Assembly (NCBI GenBank): GCA_021848765.1
Contig: JAJZTU010000003.1
Span: forward strand, 1 to 43,622
DNA from: Bacillota bacterium
GTDB taxonomy: Bacteria > Bacillota > GCA-003054495 > Carboxydocellales > JAJZTU01
Length of the DNA stretch: 43,622 bases
Reading direction: 5' to 3'
A model generated the notes under the pieces. It worked only from the letters and a program-made list of their open reading frames with translations, made no database searches and was not told where the DNA came from. Below are positions 33,425-40,569 of the stretch, one piece after another. How positions within the stretch are numbered: the first letter of the stretch is position 1; every line of letters begins with the position of its first letter. The position numbers and the translations under genes were made by a program.

Positions 33425-33457
33425 AAAAAAAACCTCCGTGCACATACACAGAGGTTT
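33425..33457 (-). terminator. Intrinsic terminator after yvcK
   Basis: On the minus strand AAACCTCTGTG and CACGGAGGTTT pair around a six-base loop (one G-T pair) and are followed by TTTTT. It separates rapZ-yvcK from the formate genes. Confidence 0.85.
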
Positions 33458-33483
33458 ATCTCGTCTTGTGGTTTGCTAGCAAA

Positions 33484-34872
33484 TTACTTACCCTGTCCCC
33501 TATCCTTAAACCACTCACCTAACAGGTAAAAATCCAGGACACCTGCTGCCTCCTGCTGGGCCTTGGTCCGGAACAGCAAGCCAATAATGGCCCGGGAAAG
33601 TTTATCCGGATGGTGGCGCACCAGGTCTGACTCATAAACCAGTTTTTCCGGCACAACCTGCAGCCCCATTTTCTCCAGTTTCTTGCGTTCAGAACGCACC
33701 GGGCGGGCGCCGCGTTCCAGGTATTTCTTAACTAAACGTTTGGGCACTTCTTCTATGTTGACGATAACATGTTCCACTACCCCTGGCCCCACATGGTCCA
33801 GGATAGCCTGAACGTGGTCTGCCGCACCGTACCCTTCAGTTTCTCCGGGTTGGGTCATAATATTGCAAACATAAACTTTAGCCCCTTTGGCGGCCTTGAG
33901 TTCTGCGGCAATTTCGCTGATCAGCAGGTTAGGAAGCACACTGGTGTATAAACTCCCCGGCCCGAGGACAACCAGGTCTGCCTCTTTGATTGCCTGAAGC
34001 GCCTCCGGCAAGGGCTTACAATCCTCCGGCTCCAAAGCTACCCTCTTGATGGCCTGGCCACAAGCTGAAATAGCGGATTCCCCCACTACTACTTTCCCAT
34101 CACCGGTTTCCGCCCTTAAGGTGATATTTTCGAGGGTAGAGGGCAGTACCTGACCCCGAATAGCCAGAACTTTGCTCATAGCTTTGATAGCCCGGTCGAA
34201 ACTGCCGGTCAGATTCGTCATGGCCGCCAGTAAAAGGTTTCCCATACTGTGCCCTTCTAAAGTTTTTCCGTCCGGAAAACGATACTGGAACAGCTCATCC
34301 ATTAGGGCTTCCGGTTCAGCCAGGGCCACCATGCAGTTCCGGATATCCCCCGGGGGTAAAATACCCAACTCCCCCCTGAGCCGCCCTGAACTTCCTCCGT
34401 CATCAGCCACAGTTACAATAGCCGTAATGTTCGAGGTATACTTTTTTAATCCCTTGAGGAGTACCGAGAGTCCGGTTCCTCCACCTACCACAACTATCCT
34501 GGGGCCTCGCTGAAGGTGCCGCTTCTGAAAAACTGCTTCAGCAAACCCAAAATCCCGCTCGGGAAATACGGCATCCATTATGGAACCCAGGGATTTCCTG
34601 ATTCCCAACAACATAATTGCAATCCCCAGGGCAATAGTAAGCAGTCCGGCCCAGAAGGCAAAGGACCCGAATGACCAGATACTGGCCTGGAGAATTTTGT
34701 TTTCCAGGAAACTTAAAATCTTTTCCTGAGTGGTGATTATCACCCCCAACCCGCTGAGCAGTGCACCCAGGACGGCCAAAAACAGCCATCGCTTAACCCG
34801 CATTCCGGGATAGAGCCACTTGGCCTTGTACAACCAATAATCAAGCCATCGCTTTGCCAAGCTACCGCTCAT
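33484..34872 (-). CDS. yvcK: Gluconeogenesis factor YvcK/MgfK, membrane-anchored form
   Basis: A 462-residue protein of the CofD-like family. The core starts at about residue 122 with IVVVGGGTGLSVLLKGLKK and includes VADDGGSSGRLRGELGILPPGDIRN and the YGAADHVQAILDH region. YvcK binds UDP-sugars and is needed for cell shape and growth on gluconeogenic carbon. The first 110 residues carry two transmembrane helices (about 27-47 and 68-90), absent in Bacillus YvcK but common in Peptococcaceae. The ATG overlaps the rapZ stop by four bases. whiA, its usual third partner, is about 21 kb downstream in this genome. Confidence 0.95.
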   Translation of the reverse strand: MSGSLAKRWLDYWLYKAKWLYPGMRVKRWLFLAVLGALLSGLGVIITTQEKILSFLENKILQASIWSFGSFAFWAGLLTIALGIAIMLLGIRKSLGSIMDAVFPERDFGFAEAVFQKRHLQRGPRIVVVGGGTGLSVLLKGLKKYTSNITAIVTVADDGGSSGRLRGELGILPPGDIRNCMVALAEPEALMDELFQYRFPDGKTLEGHSMGNLLLAAMTNLTGSFDRAIKAMSKVLAIRGQVLPSTLENITLRAETGDGKVVVGESAISACGQAIKRVALEPEDCKPLPEALQAIKEADLVVLGPGSLYTSVLPNLLISEIAAELKAAKGAKVYVCNIMTQPGETEGYGAADHVQAILDHVGPGVVEHVIVNIEEVPKRLVKKYLERGARPVRSERKKLEKMGLQVVPEKLVYESDLVRHHPDKLSRAIIGLLFRTKAQQEAAGVLDFYLLGEWFKDRGQGK

Positions 34873-35771
34873 TTTTTGTCAACTCCCCCGGATTTCTTGT
34901 CAATATCGCGATGTTTGATAACCACCCGGAAGCCCCTGTCCTGCTCCTGTTTCTGTAACATAACCCCCAGCCGGTTGGCCAGGGTAACGGAGCGGTGCTG
35001 ACCACCGGTACAACCTACGGCAATGGTCAGGCTGGTTTTACCCTCTTGAATATAATGGGGAATCAGGAATTTCACCAGGCTGTAGAATTTCCGCAGAAAT
35101 TCACGGGTTACAGGAGATTTATTTACATAATCCTGCACCTGAGCATCATTACCTGTAAAGGCCCTGAGTTCAGGAATATAATAGGGGTTGGGCAGGAACC
35201 GCACATCAATGACCAGGTCGGCATCCAGGGGAATGCCGTACTTGAATCCAAAGGAAACCACCGTCATCCGCAGTTTGGCATTATCCTGTCCCGTGCCGGC
35301 AAACATGGAGTGAATCTCTGCCTTCAACTCCTGAGTCGAAAGATTCGAAGTATCAATAACCTTGTGGGCCCGGCCTCTGAGTTCCTCCATCCGTTTACGT
35401 TCTTCTTTAATTCCTTCCAATACCTGGCCTTGGGGACTCAGGGGGTGCCTGCGCCTGGTTTCCTTAAAGCGCCTTACCAGAGTCTCATCAGCTGCCTCCA
35501 GAAAGAGAATTTCGTAGTCTGAATCCTCCTTGTCCAGGTAGTCAAACATTTCATTAATACTATCGAAAAACTCTCCTCCCCGTATATCGATAACCAGGGC
35601 TATCTTGTCAATACTCCCCTGGTATTGGCCGCACAGTTCAGCGAATTTCGGCAGCAGGGAAGGAGGCAGATTATCCACACAAAAAAAACCCAAATCCTCC
35701 AGGCTCCGCATGGCCTGGGTCTTCCCGGCTCCCGAAAGACCGCTGACGATTACTAATTTAACCTTCTGCAT
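34869..35771 (-). CDS. rapZ: RNase adapter / nucleotide-binding protein RapZ (YvcJ)
   Basis: A 300-residue P-loop protein with Walker A GLSGAGKTQAM, Walker B VIDIRGGEFF, and the C-terminal RapZ domain VSFGFKYGIPLDADLVIDVRFLPNPYY ... TIAVGCTGGQHRSVTLA. E. coli RapZ presents small RNAs to RNase E and senses glucosamine-6-phosphate; in Bacillus the homologue YvcJ binds nucleotides. It overlaps yvcK and is the first gene of the pair. Identification is secure. Confidence 0.96.
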   Translation of the reverse strand: MQKVKLVIVSGLSGAGKTQAMRSLEDLGFFCVDNLPPSLLPKFAELCGQYQGSIDKIALVIDIRGGEFFDSINEMFDYLDKEDSDYEILFLEAADETLVRRFKETRRRHPLSPQGQVLEGIKEERKRMEELRGRAHKVIDTSNLSTQELKAEIHSMFAGTGQDNAKLRMTVVSFGFKYGIPLDADLVIDVRFLPNPYYIPELRAFTGNDAQVQDYVNKSPVTREFLRKFYSLVKFLIPHYIQEGKTSLTIAVGCTGGQHRSVTLANRLGVMLQKQEQDRGFRVVIKHRDIDKKSGGVDKK

Positions 35772-35848
35772 TGCTTATCACCTCAACGAAAACATTCGCT
35801 GTCCCGGGGGATTTTCCTGCCTGTGTGCTGCCTATACTGCCTGGAGTT

Positions 35849-36589
35849 TTACTGTTCCGCTTTAAGGTTGAGGGTTTGTTCAGGGCTAACCCCCGCCCGC
35901 TCCAGGAGTTCTATCCCTATGTCAAGGCGCCCGATGCTCTCGGGGAAGTGAGCGTCACTATTTACTACGAAGGTGACTCCTTCTTTAGCTGCGGTCAGTA
36001 CGTCCTCAATTGTTTGAAAGTTGTGTCCGGTGTTGATTTCATAGGCGCTGCCATATTTATGACAGGCCCGGGCGACTTCCCTAATCTCTACCGGCATTTC
36101 CAGATTGGGGTGGGAGACTATATCTACCGGATACCTGGCCATGGCTTCTACCAAAGCCTTGGTGTTGCGGCAGCGTACCTTTTCCTCCATGCTGCGGGTT
36201 ACCCGCAGGGTCTGGTTACTCAGGACAAAGTCCCACCCATCCTTCCAGGTCTTAGGCCAAACATAGGGATGCAGGCCCACAATCAAAAGCTCCAGGGCCT
36301 CGATGGTCTCCCGGGAGAGGTCAATATCTCCTTCCAGACTGATGATATCCGCCTCAGCTCCCACCAGAACCTGCAGGTCAGGAAAGTTTTCCCTGAGTCC
36401 CCGGACTTCTTCTTTAATCACAAGGTATTTATTTTCATCACCAACACCGACACCAATGTTCTGTGGTCCATGATCGGTGATAGCGTATCTCTCTAAACCA
36501 ATGGCGGCAGCTGCCCGGATATTCTCAGTCACCGTCCCCCGGCCGTCACTGTATGTGGAATGGCTATGCAGATCAGCTATGGCTTTCAA
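35849..36589 (-). CDS. PHP-domain phosphoesterase, paralogue 1
   Basis: A 246-residue polymerase-and-histidinol-phosphatase-fold protein. Metal ligands are in ADLHSHSTYSDG, ITDHGPQN, VLVGAEADII, VGLHPYVW, VSHPNLE and VVNSDAHFPE. It probably hydrolyses a phosphoester such as a sugar or nucleotide phosphate. A second PHP protein of similar length is encoded at 37990-38733. It is 77 bases upstream of rapZ on the same strand and may lead that operon. Confidence 0.9.
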   Translation of the reverse strand: MKAIADLHSHSTYSDGRGTVTENIRAAAAIGLERYAITDHGPQNIGVGVGDENKYLVIKEEVRGLRENFPDLQVLVGAEADIISLEGDIDLSRETIEALELLIVGLHPYVWPKTWKDGWDFVLSNQTLRVTRSMEEKVRCRNTKALVEAMARYPVDIVSHPNLEMPVEIREVARACHKYGSAYEINTGHNFQTIEDVLTAAKEGVTFVVNSDAHFPESIGRLDIGIELLERAGVSPEQTLNLKAEQ

Positions 36590-36655
36590 ACCGACACCTC
36601 CTATAACGGTTCAAGGGTTATTATGACCAGAAAACCGGCCCCCATTCCAGCTCAT

Positions 36656-36701
36656 GAAAAAGAAAAAGTCGAAAGTTAGTACTTGCGCACTAATCTTCGA
36701 C
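36656..36701 (-). terminator. Terminator overlapping the end of the Spo0E-like gene
   Basis: On the minus strand GTCGAAGATTAGT and ACTAACTTTCGAC pair with one mismatch around an 8-base loop and are followed by TTTTTCTTTTTC. The 5' arm contains the stop codon of the Spo0E-like gene. Confidence 0.8.
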
Positions 36702-36884
36702 CGTGTTTCCGCTTTGATGATGGAGTTGAAGTCTCATGTACTGTACAATTAGTTGATCCAGCTCACGGCTTTTACCGTAGACATCATCATTTCTAAGCCG
36801 CTCCCTTTGATTGGCCACCATTTTAACCAGTTGTTCCTGGTGAAAGCGAATTGTTGAAAGCAGTGCGAGTTTTTTCTCGGTCAC
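36690..36884 (-). CDS. Spo0E-like aspartyl-phosphate phosphatase
   Basis: A 64-residue two-helix protein with the Spo0E signature SRELDQLIVQYMRLQ. Spo0E proteins dephosphorylate Spo0A-P and delay sporulation; this one would act on the phosphorelay if the host has it. The start is taken as GTG at 36884 with GAAGGGA upstream. A stronger GGAGG-ATG pair just before it opens an 8-codon frame (36907-36881) whose TGA overlaps this GTG, so translation may be coupled to that short leader peptide. The length matches the family better than the longer reading to 36950. Confidence 0.78.
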   Translation of the reverse strand: MTEKKLALLSTIRFHQEQLVKMVANQRERLRNDDVYGKSRELDQLIVQYMRLQLHHQSGNTVED

Positions 36885-36907
36885 TGTTGATTTCCCTTCT
36901 TGCCCAT
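36881..36907 (-). promoter_or_regulatory. Possible 8-codon upstream leader frame of the Spo0E-like gene
   Basis: On the minus strand GGAGG is followed after seven bases by an ATG that encodes MGKKGNQQ and stops at TGA. That stop overlaps the GTG of the Spo0E-like gene as GTGA. The arrangement would let ribosomes pass from the leader to the main frame. Confidence 0.4.
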
Positions 36908-37013
36908 TAGCAAACCTCCAGATTAGAAGTATTTTTGGCCGCTGACTCAACTATCTTCAATATATAACAAACTGCCCAAAATGTCAACTATTTCCTTATA
37001 TTAATGTCGAAAT

Positions 37014-37979
37014 TTACAATATTTTCCTGCTATGAAGTACCAAAGCTGCTGCCCCGTAGGAACCGGCATCATTACCCAACCGGGCCCTCACAACCTGCAC
37101 TGAGGAGGCCGGTACTTCCAAGGCCAGTTCCTTTATTTTTTCCCGAATGGGTTCCAGTAAGAGCGACCCGGCCTTAGACACACCTCCACCGATTACAATC
37201 AATTCGGGATTCAGGATATTCACCAGGTTAGCCAGACCCATCCCCAGGTATTTGGCGGTTTCGGCTACCATCTTTTGGGCCAGGGCATCCCCTTCCCCGG
37301 CAGCCTTGAAGATATCCTTGGCCTCGATGTTGACAACATTGGTTAAAGAGCTCTCCTGCCCCTGAGCCAGGGCTTCCCTGACCCGCTTGACCATCCAGGG
37401 CGCCGAGGTCAGAGCTTCCAGATGCCCTTGAATCCCGCAGTTACAGCGCGGTCCCCCTTCCACCAGGATGGTGTGCCCGATTTCACCGGCGCTGCCTGTG
37501 GCCCCGCGGTAGAGGCGGCCGCCCAGGATAAGGCCGCCGCCCACCCCGGTACCCACGGTAATCATCACCATATGCTGAGCCCCCTGACCGGCGCCTTGCC
37601 ACAGTTCCCCCAAAGCGGCAGCATTGGCGTCATTGTCCAGGTAAACCTCTACGGGTAACTTGCTTTCCAACATGGTTTTCACAGGGACATGGCGCCAATC
37701 CAGGTTAGGCGAAAACAGCACCGTACCGGTCGTAAAATCATGATTTCCCGGAACCCCAATACCGATGCCCAGCAGGTCTCCGGTAGTCAGATTCGCCTTT
37801 TGCAGCAAACTCGTGCCGGCCAGGGCCATCCGGTCCACTACTGTCCCGGGACCGGCTTCAGCTTGAGTGGGAAGCTTAGTTTTTTCCAGGAGGGCGCCCT
37901 GAAGATCAAACAGGGCTGCCTTAATAAAAGTACCCCCCAGATCGATTCCAATTACGTATTTTTGCTCAGCTTTAGTCAC
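37014..37979 (-). CDS. ROK-family sugar kinase (glucokinase-like)
   Basis: A 321-residue ATP-dependent sugar kinase. It has the phosphate-1 motif IGIDLGGTFIKAALFD, the catalytic Asp in YLDNDANAAALGE, the adenosine loop VTVGTGVGGGLILGG and a metal-site segment GPRCNCGIQGHLEALTS. The usual third Cys of the ROK zinc motif (CxCGxxGCxE) is replaced by His. The GTG at 37979 is preferred because GAGGTG lies six bases upstream; the frame is open to 38006. It follows the second PHP gene by ten bases, and with the isomerase upstream suggests glucose/glucose-6-phosphate handling from glycogen. Confidence 0.92.
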   Translation of the reverse strand: MTKAEQKYVIGIDLGGTFIKAALFDLQGALLEKTKLPTQAEAGPGTVVDRMALAGTSLLQKANLTTGDLLGIGIGVPGNHDFTTGTVLFSPNLDWRHVPVKTMLESKLPVEVYLDNDANAAALGELWQGAGQGAQHMVMITVGTGVGGGLILGGRLYRGATGSAGEIGHTILVEGGPRCNCGIQGHLEALTSAPWMVKRVREALAQGQESSLTNVVNIEAKDIFKAAGEGDALAQKMVAETAKYLGMGLANLVNILNPELIVIGGGVSKAGSLLLEPIREKIKELALEVPASSVQVVRARLGNDAGSYGAAALVLHSRKIL

Positions 37980-37989
37980 CCATATCACC

Positions 37990-38733
37990 TCACACAGCGG
38001 GAACACCCTCAGGAGGATGCTTCTCGCGCCTTAATTCTAAATAGCGGTTAACTTTTTCCACCGAGGTATTAATAACCTGCTCCTCCCTGACCCCAGCCTC
38101 CCGGCAGAGTTTAATAGCTTCCGCGAAACGGCCTACATGATAGGCAAAATGGGAATCGCTTCCGATAACCAGGGGGCAGCCCTTTTCCGCTGCCAGCCTG
38201 GCGATGGTCAAACAATGAGGAGCGCTTCCCTTGCGGGCAGTCCCCAGGGAACTGTTGTTGATTTCAATGGCTATCCCCAAACGGAGACTGGCTGAAACAA
38301 CGGTCTCCGGGTCTACCGGATATTCAGGGTTTCCCGGATGGACAATAATATCCACAAACGGATTCTCCATGGCCCGCAGCAGGGCTTGGGTATTTTGCTC
38401 AATGGTCCCCACAGGAGAGCAAATTGAATGCAGCCCGGCCAGGACGATGTCCATTCTGCGCAGGTAACATTCCGGGAGATCCAGCCCGCCCCGGTTATCA
38501 ATAATGTTAGCTTCCACTCCGGCCAGCACTCTCACTCCGGAGATTTCGGGGGGCAGGACATGGAGATTGCCAAAATGATACAGGTCAGGTCCGCCAGGCA
38601 TGGTAGGCCCATGGTCGGTAATAGCCACCATGGCCAAGCCCCTGCTCTCCGCAGCCCGGGCAATCTCGAGGATAGTGGAGTAAGCATGGCCACTGGCAAT
38701 AGAATGAACGTGTAAGTCAGCCACCAGATGCAT
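37990..38733 (-). CDS. PHP-domain phosphoesterase, paralogue 2
   Basis: A 247-residue PHP-fold metalloenzyme. Ligand motifs are VADLHVHSIASGHAY, ITDHGPTMPGG, VLAGVEANII, AGLHSI, VHPGNPEYPVD and IGSDSHFAYHVGRF. It is clearly homologous to the protein at 35849-36589 but diverged. It sits between the isomerase and the ROK kinase in a tight same-strand run. The YcdX-like subfamily includes phosphatases acting on small phosphoesters; its substrate here may be a sugar phosphate, by context only. Confidence 0.9.
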   Translation of the reverse strand: MHLVADLHVHSIASGHAYSTILEIARAAESRGLAMVAITDHGPTMPGGPDLYHFGNLHVLPPEISGVRVLAGVEANIIDNRGGLDLPECYLRRMDIVLAGLHSICSPVGTIEQNTQALLRAMENPFVDIIVHPGNPEYPVDPETVVSASLRLGIAIEINNSSLGTARKGSAPHCLTIARLAAEKGCPLVIGSDSHFAYHVGRFAEAIKLCREAGVREEQVINTSVEKVNRYLELRREKHPPEGVPAV

Positions 38734-38763
38734 GGAAAACCTCCTTTTTATAGTGTTTATAGG

Positions 38764-39831
38764 CTACTCTTCTACCAGCTTGCGTTTCAGCAAATCAATC
38801 ATGTTTACAGGAGTAGGGTCAATCCCGTACAGGGTAGCCAGGTAAACACTGACATAATCCCCTATGTATGTCAGGGAAAAGGTGCGGGCCAGGGTAGTGT
38901 TGCCTCTGGAATGAACCTCAGTGATACCGGAGACTGCTTTTCCCATGATAGTTTTACTGATTTCCATGCGCTTCTGGACCCGGGGATGGTCAGCTTGATC
39001 CCGCAGGATGATAATTTCCAGATTATTAAGCAGTTGGCCGGGGGCCTCAAAACCCACGATTTCGTTGTGGTTCATTTCCGGCAGGACATTCCAGTAAGCT
39101 GCGGCCTTGGCATTTTCGTTAATCTGGCCCTTCCAGCGGGTGGCCACAACCTCTGTGGTTCCTGATGCGCCGTAGATGACCGGAATTTTATTATACACCT
39201 TCAGGGCGATTGTTTTGGCCTGGTTATTTTCCACCGGGCTTTCCGGCTTGAGAACTTCCCGCAGCTCTTTCAGGTTGCTAATGGCATCCTCGATTTCTGC
39301 GCTAGCATCAGGAATCAGGCCCAGGCGTTGCAGCACCACCACAGTGGGAATAAACAGGTAGCCGGTAGCGGCCCGGGGAGAAATTCCTCCCGGGATGGTT
39401 ATCACGGGCACCCCGTCATTGCCGGCGAGTTCTTTCAGCTTTCCACCGGTGGTAATTACCACGATTTTTGCCCCTTTGGCAATAGCCTGCTGATAAGCGC
39501 TTAAGGTCTCCTCGGTATTGCCGGAAAAGCTGGTAGCAAACAGCAGGGTCTGCGGACCCACAAAATTAGGCAGGGTATAATCACGGTTGACAATCACCGG
39601 GATTCCCGCTTTATCCCCCACATATACCCTGAGCAGGTCACCACCAATAGCCGAGCCTCCCAGGCCGGTGACCATAATCTGGGTAAAGCCCTGATAGCCC
39701 TGGGGAAGCCCGGCTTCCTTGGCAATGGCCAGGGCCTCAGCACACTGTTCAGGCAGCCTCCAGACGGCCTCCAGCATTTTCCCCGGGTCATTGCCGAGAA
39801 TGGTTTGGACGCTGTTAAGTTTTGAATGCAT
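38764..39831 (-). CDS. Bifunctional phosphoglucose/phosphomannose isomerase (SIS domains)
   Basis: A 355-residue protein with two SIS domains. It carries MVTGLGGSAIGGDLLRVYVGD and LFATSFSGNTEETLSAYQQA for sugar-phosphate binding, the ISPRAATGYLFIP stretch and the C-terminal PEMNHNEIVGFE with the catalytic Glu/His, all typical of the archaeal-type PGI/PMI family. It should convert glucose-6-phosphate to fructose-6-phosphate (and mannose-6-phosphate), feeding the glycolytic genes at the other end of the window. It is followed on the same strand by the PHP and ROK genes. Confidence 0.92.
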   Translation of the reverse strand: MHSKLNSVQTILGNDPGKMLEAVWRLPEQCAEALAIAKEAGLPQGYQGFTQIMVTGLGGSAIGGDLLRVYVGDKAGIPVIVNRDYTLPNFVGPQTLLFATSFSGNTEETLSAYQQAIAKGAKIVVITTGGKLKELAGNDGVPVITIPGGISPRAATGYLFIPTVVVLQRLGLIPDASAEIEDAISNLKELREVLKPESPVENNQAKTIALKVYNKIPVIYGASGTTEVVATRWKGQINENAKAAAYWNVLPEMNHNEIVGFEAPGQLLNNLEIIILRDQADHPRVQKRMEISKTIMGKAVSGITEVHSRGNTTLARTFSLTYIGDYVSVYLATLYGIDPTPVNMIDLLKRKLVEE

Positions 39832-39896
39832 AGTAAGTACCTCCTTATAAACTTTTGTTTTTATAAATAATGTGGCCCGGATAATTACGACCGGTC

Positions 39897-40106
39897 GGAT
39901 ACCTGTCCCGGTTCGGTGCTCTTAGTTCCGTACCTAGCAGCTCTAAGCTTGGTGTGCTAATAAAATCGACCAACCTTGCTGATGGGGCATCCGTGCCCCC
40001 AGCAAGGTTGCCGGCGTCCATGCCGGCAAGGTCGATTTTATTGCACACCCGCGCTAAGAGCTGCTACGGTACTCCACCATGAGCACCTAAACCGGGACAG
40101 GTATCC
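39897..40106 (+). repeat. Large structured inverted-repeat element, copy 1
   Basis: A 210-base unit able to fold into one long branched hairpin. Outer stem 39897-39913 with 40090-40106 is 17 bp perfect. Next are AGCAGCTCT (39936) with AGAGCTGCT (40057), GGTGTGC (39951) with GCACACC (40043), and a 13-bp perfect stem 39959-39971 with 40030-40042. Two terminal hairpins follow: A at 39972-40009, with apical part GGGGCATCCGTGCCCC, and B at 40010-40027, GCCGGC-GTCCAT-GCCGGC. A second copy lies inverted at 40274-40475. It may be a structured RNA gene or a DNA cruciform-type repeat. Nothing coding is credible inside it. Confidence 0.85.
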
Positions 40107-40178
40107 TCCCTGACCAAAGTTTCTGCGTGGTTGCCGCACACTCTCACCGGGAAACGGATAGCAAAACGGGGTAACTCT

Positions 40179-40278
40179 GCCTGATAAGGGACTGGACCGG
40201 GGCACCGTTCGGGATAACTGTTTTATCAGGCCGGGGCTACCGGTCCCTGGTAACTTATTCGCCCAGGCCGGGGCTACC
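40179..40278. repeat. Smaller repeats between the two structured elements
   Basis: The 167-base spacer between the two large elements has its own inverted repeat, GCCTGATAA (40179-40187) with TTATCAGGC (40223-40231). It also has a 15-base direct repeat, CAGGCCGGGGCTACC, at 40227-40241 and 40264-40278; the second copy leads into element 2. The whole 39.9-40.5 kb region is therefore built of repeats. Confidence 0.6.
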
Positions 40279-40475
40279 TGCCGGTGAAGGAGCGACTCGC
40301 GGAGTACGGTAGCAGTTCTTAGCGAAGGTGCGCAACAGAATCGACCTTGCCGGCATGGACGCCGGCAACCTCGGCGGGGGCACGGACGCCCCATCGCCGA
40401 GGTCGGTCGATTCTGTTAGCGCACCAAGCTTAGAACTGCTCTGTGCGGAGCGTGGAGCTCCAAACCGGCAGGTAG
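40274..40475 (-). repeat. Large structured inverted-repeat element, copy 2
   Basis: A 202-base copy of the element at 39897-40106 in opposite orientation. Stems are 40274-40285 with 40464-40475 (12 bp), 40311-40319 with 40432-40440, 40327-40333 with 40419-40425, and 40334-40346 with 40405-40417 (13 bp perfect). Hairpin A spans 40367-40404 and hairpin B 40349-40366. At least seven paired positions differ from copy 1, with both partners changed so pairing is kept. That pattern points to selection on secondary structure rather than on protein. Confidence 0.85.
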
Positions 40476-40569
40476 TCCCGGCCGGAGACAAAAACGAGTC
40501 CGGCCAGAGCAAAACAGGTATCGACCCGACGAATTAGCTTAACAGGCAGTAAAGCGTGCAACATTTCCC

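Noticed and set aside
40038..40537. Several 67-118 codon frames in the 39.9-40.5 kb region
   Set aside because: They fall inside the structured repeats, have Arg/Pro/Cys-rich unlikely composition and no ribosome sites. The base pairing explains their openness.
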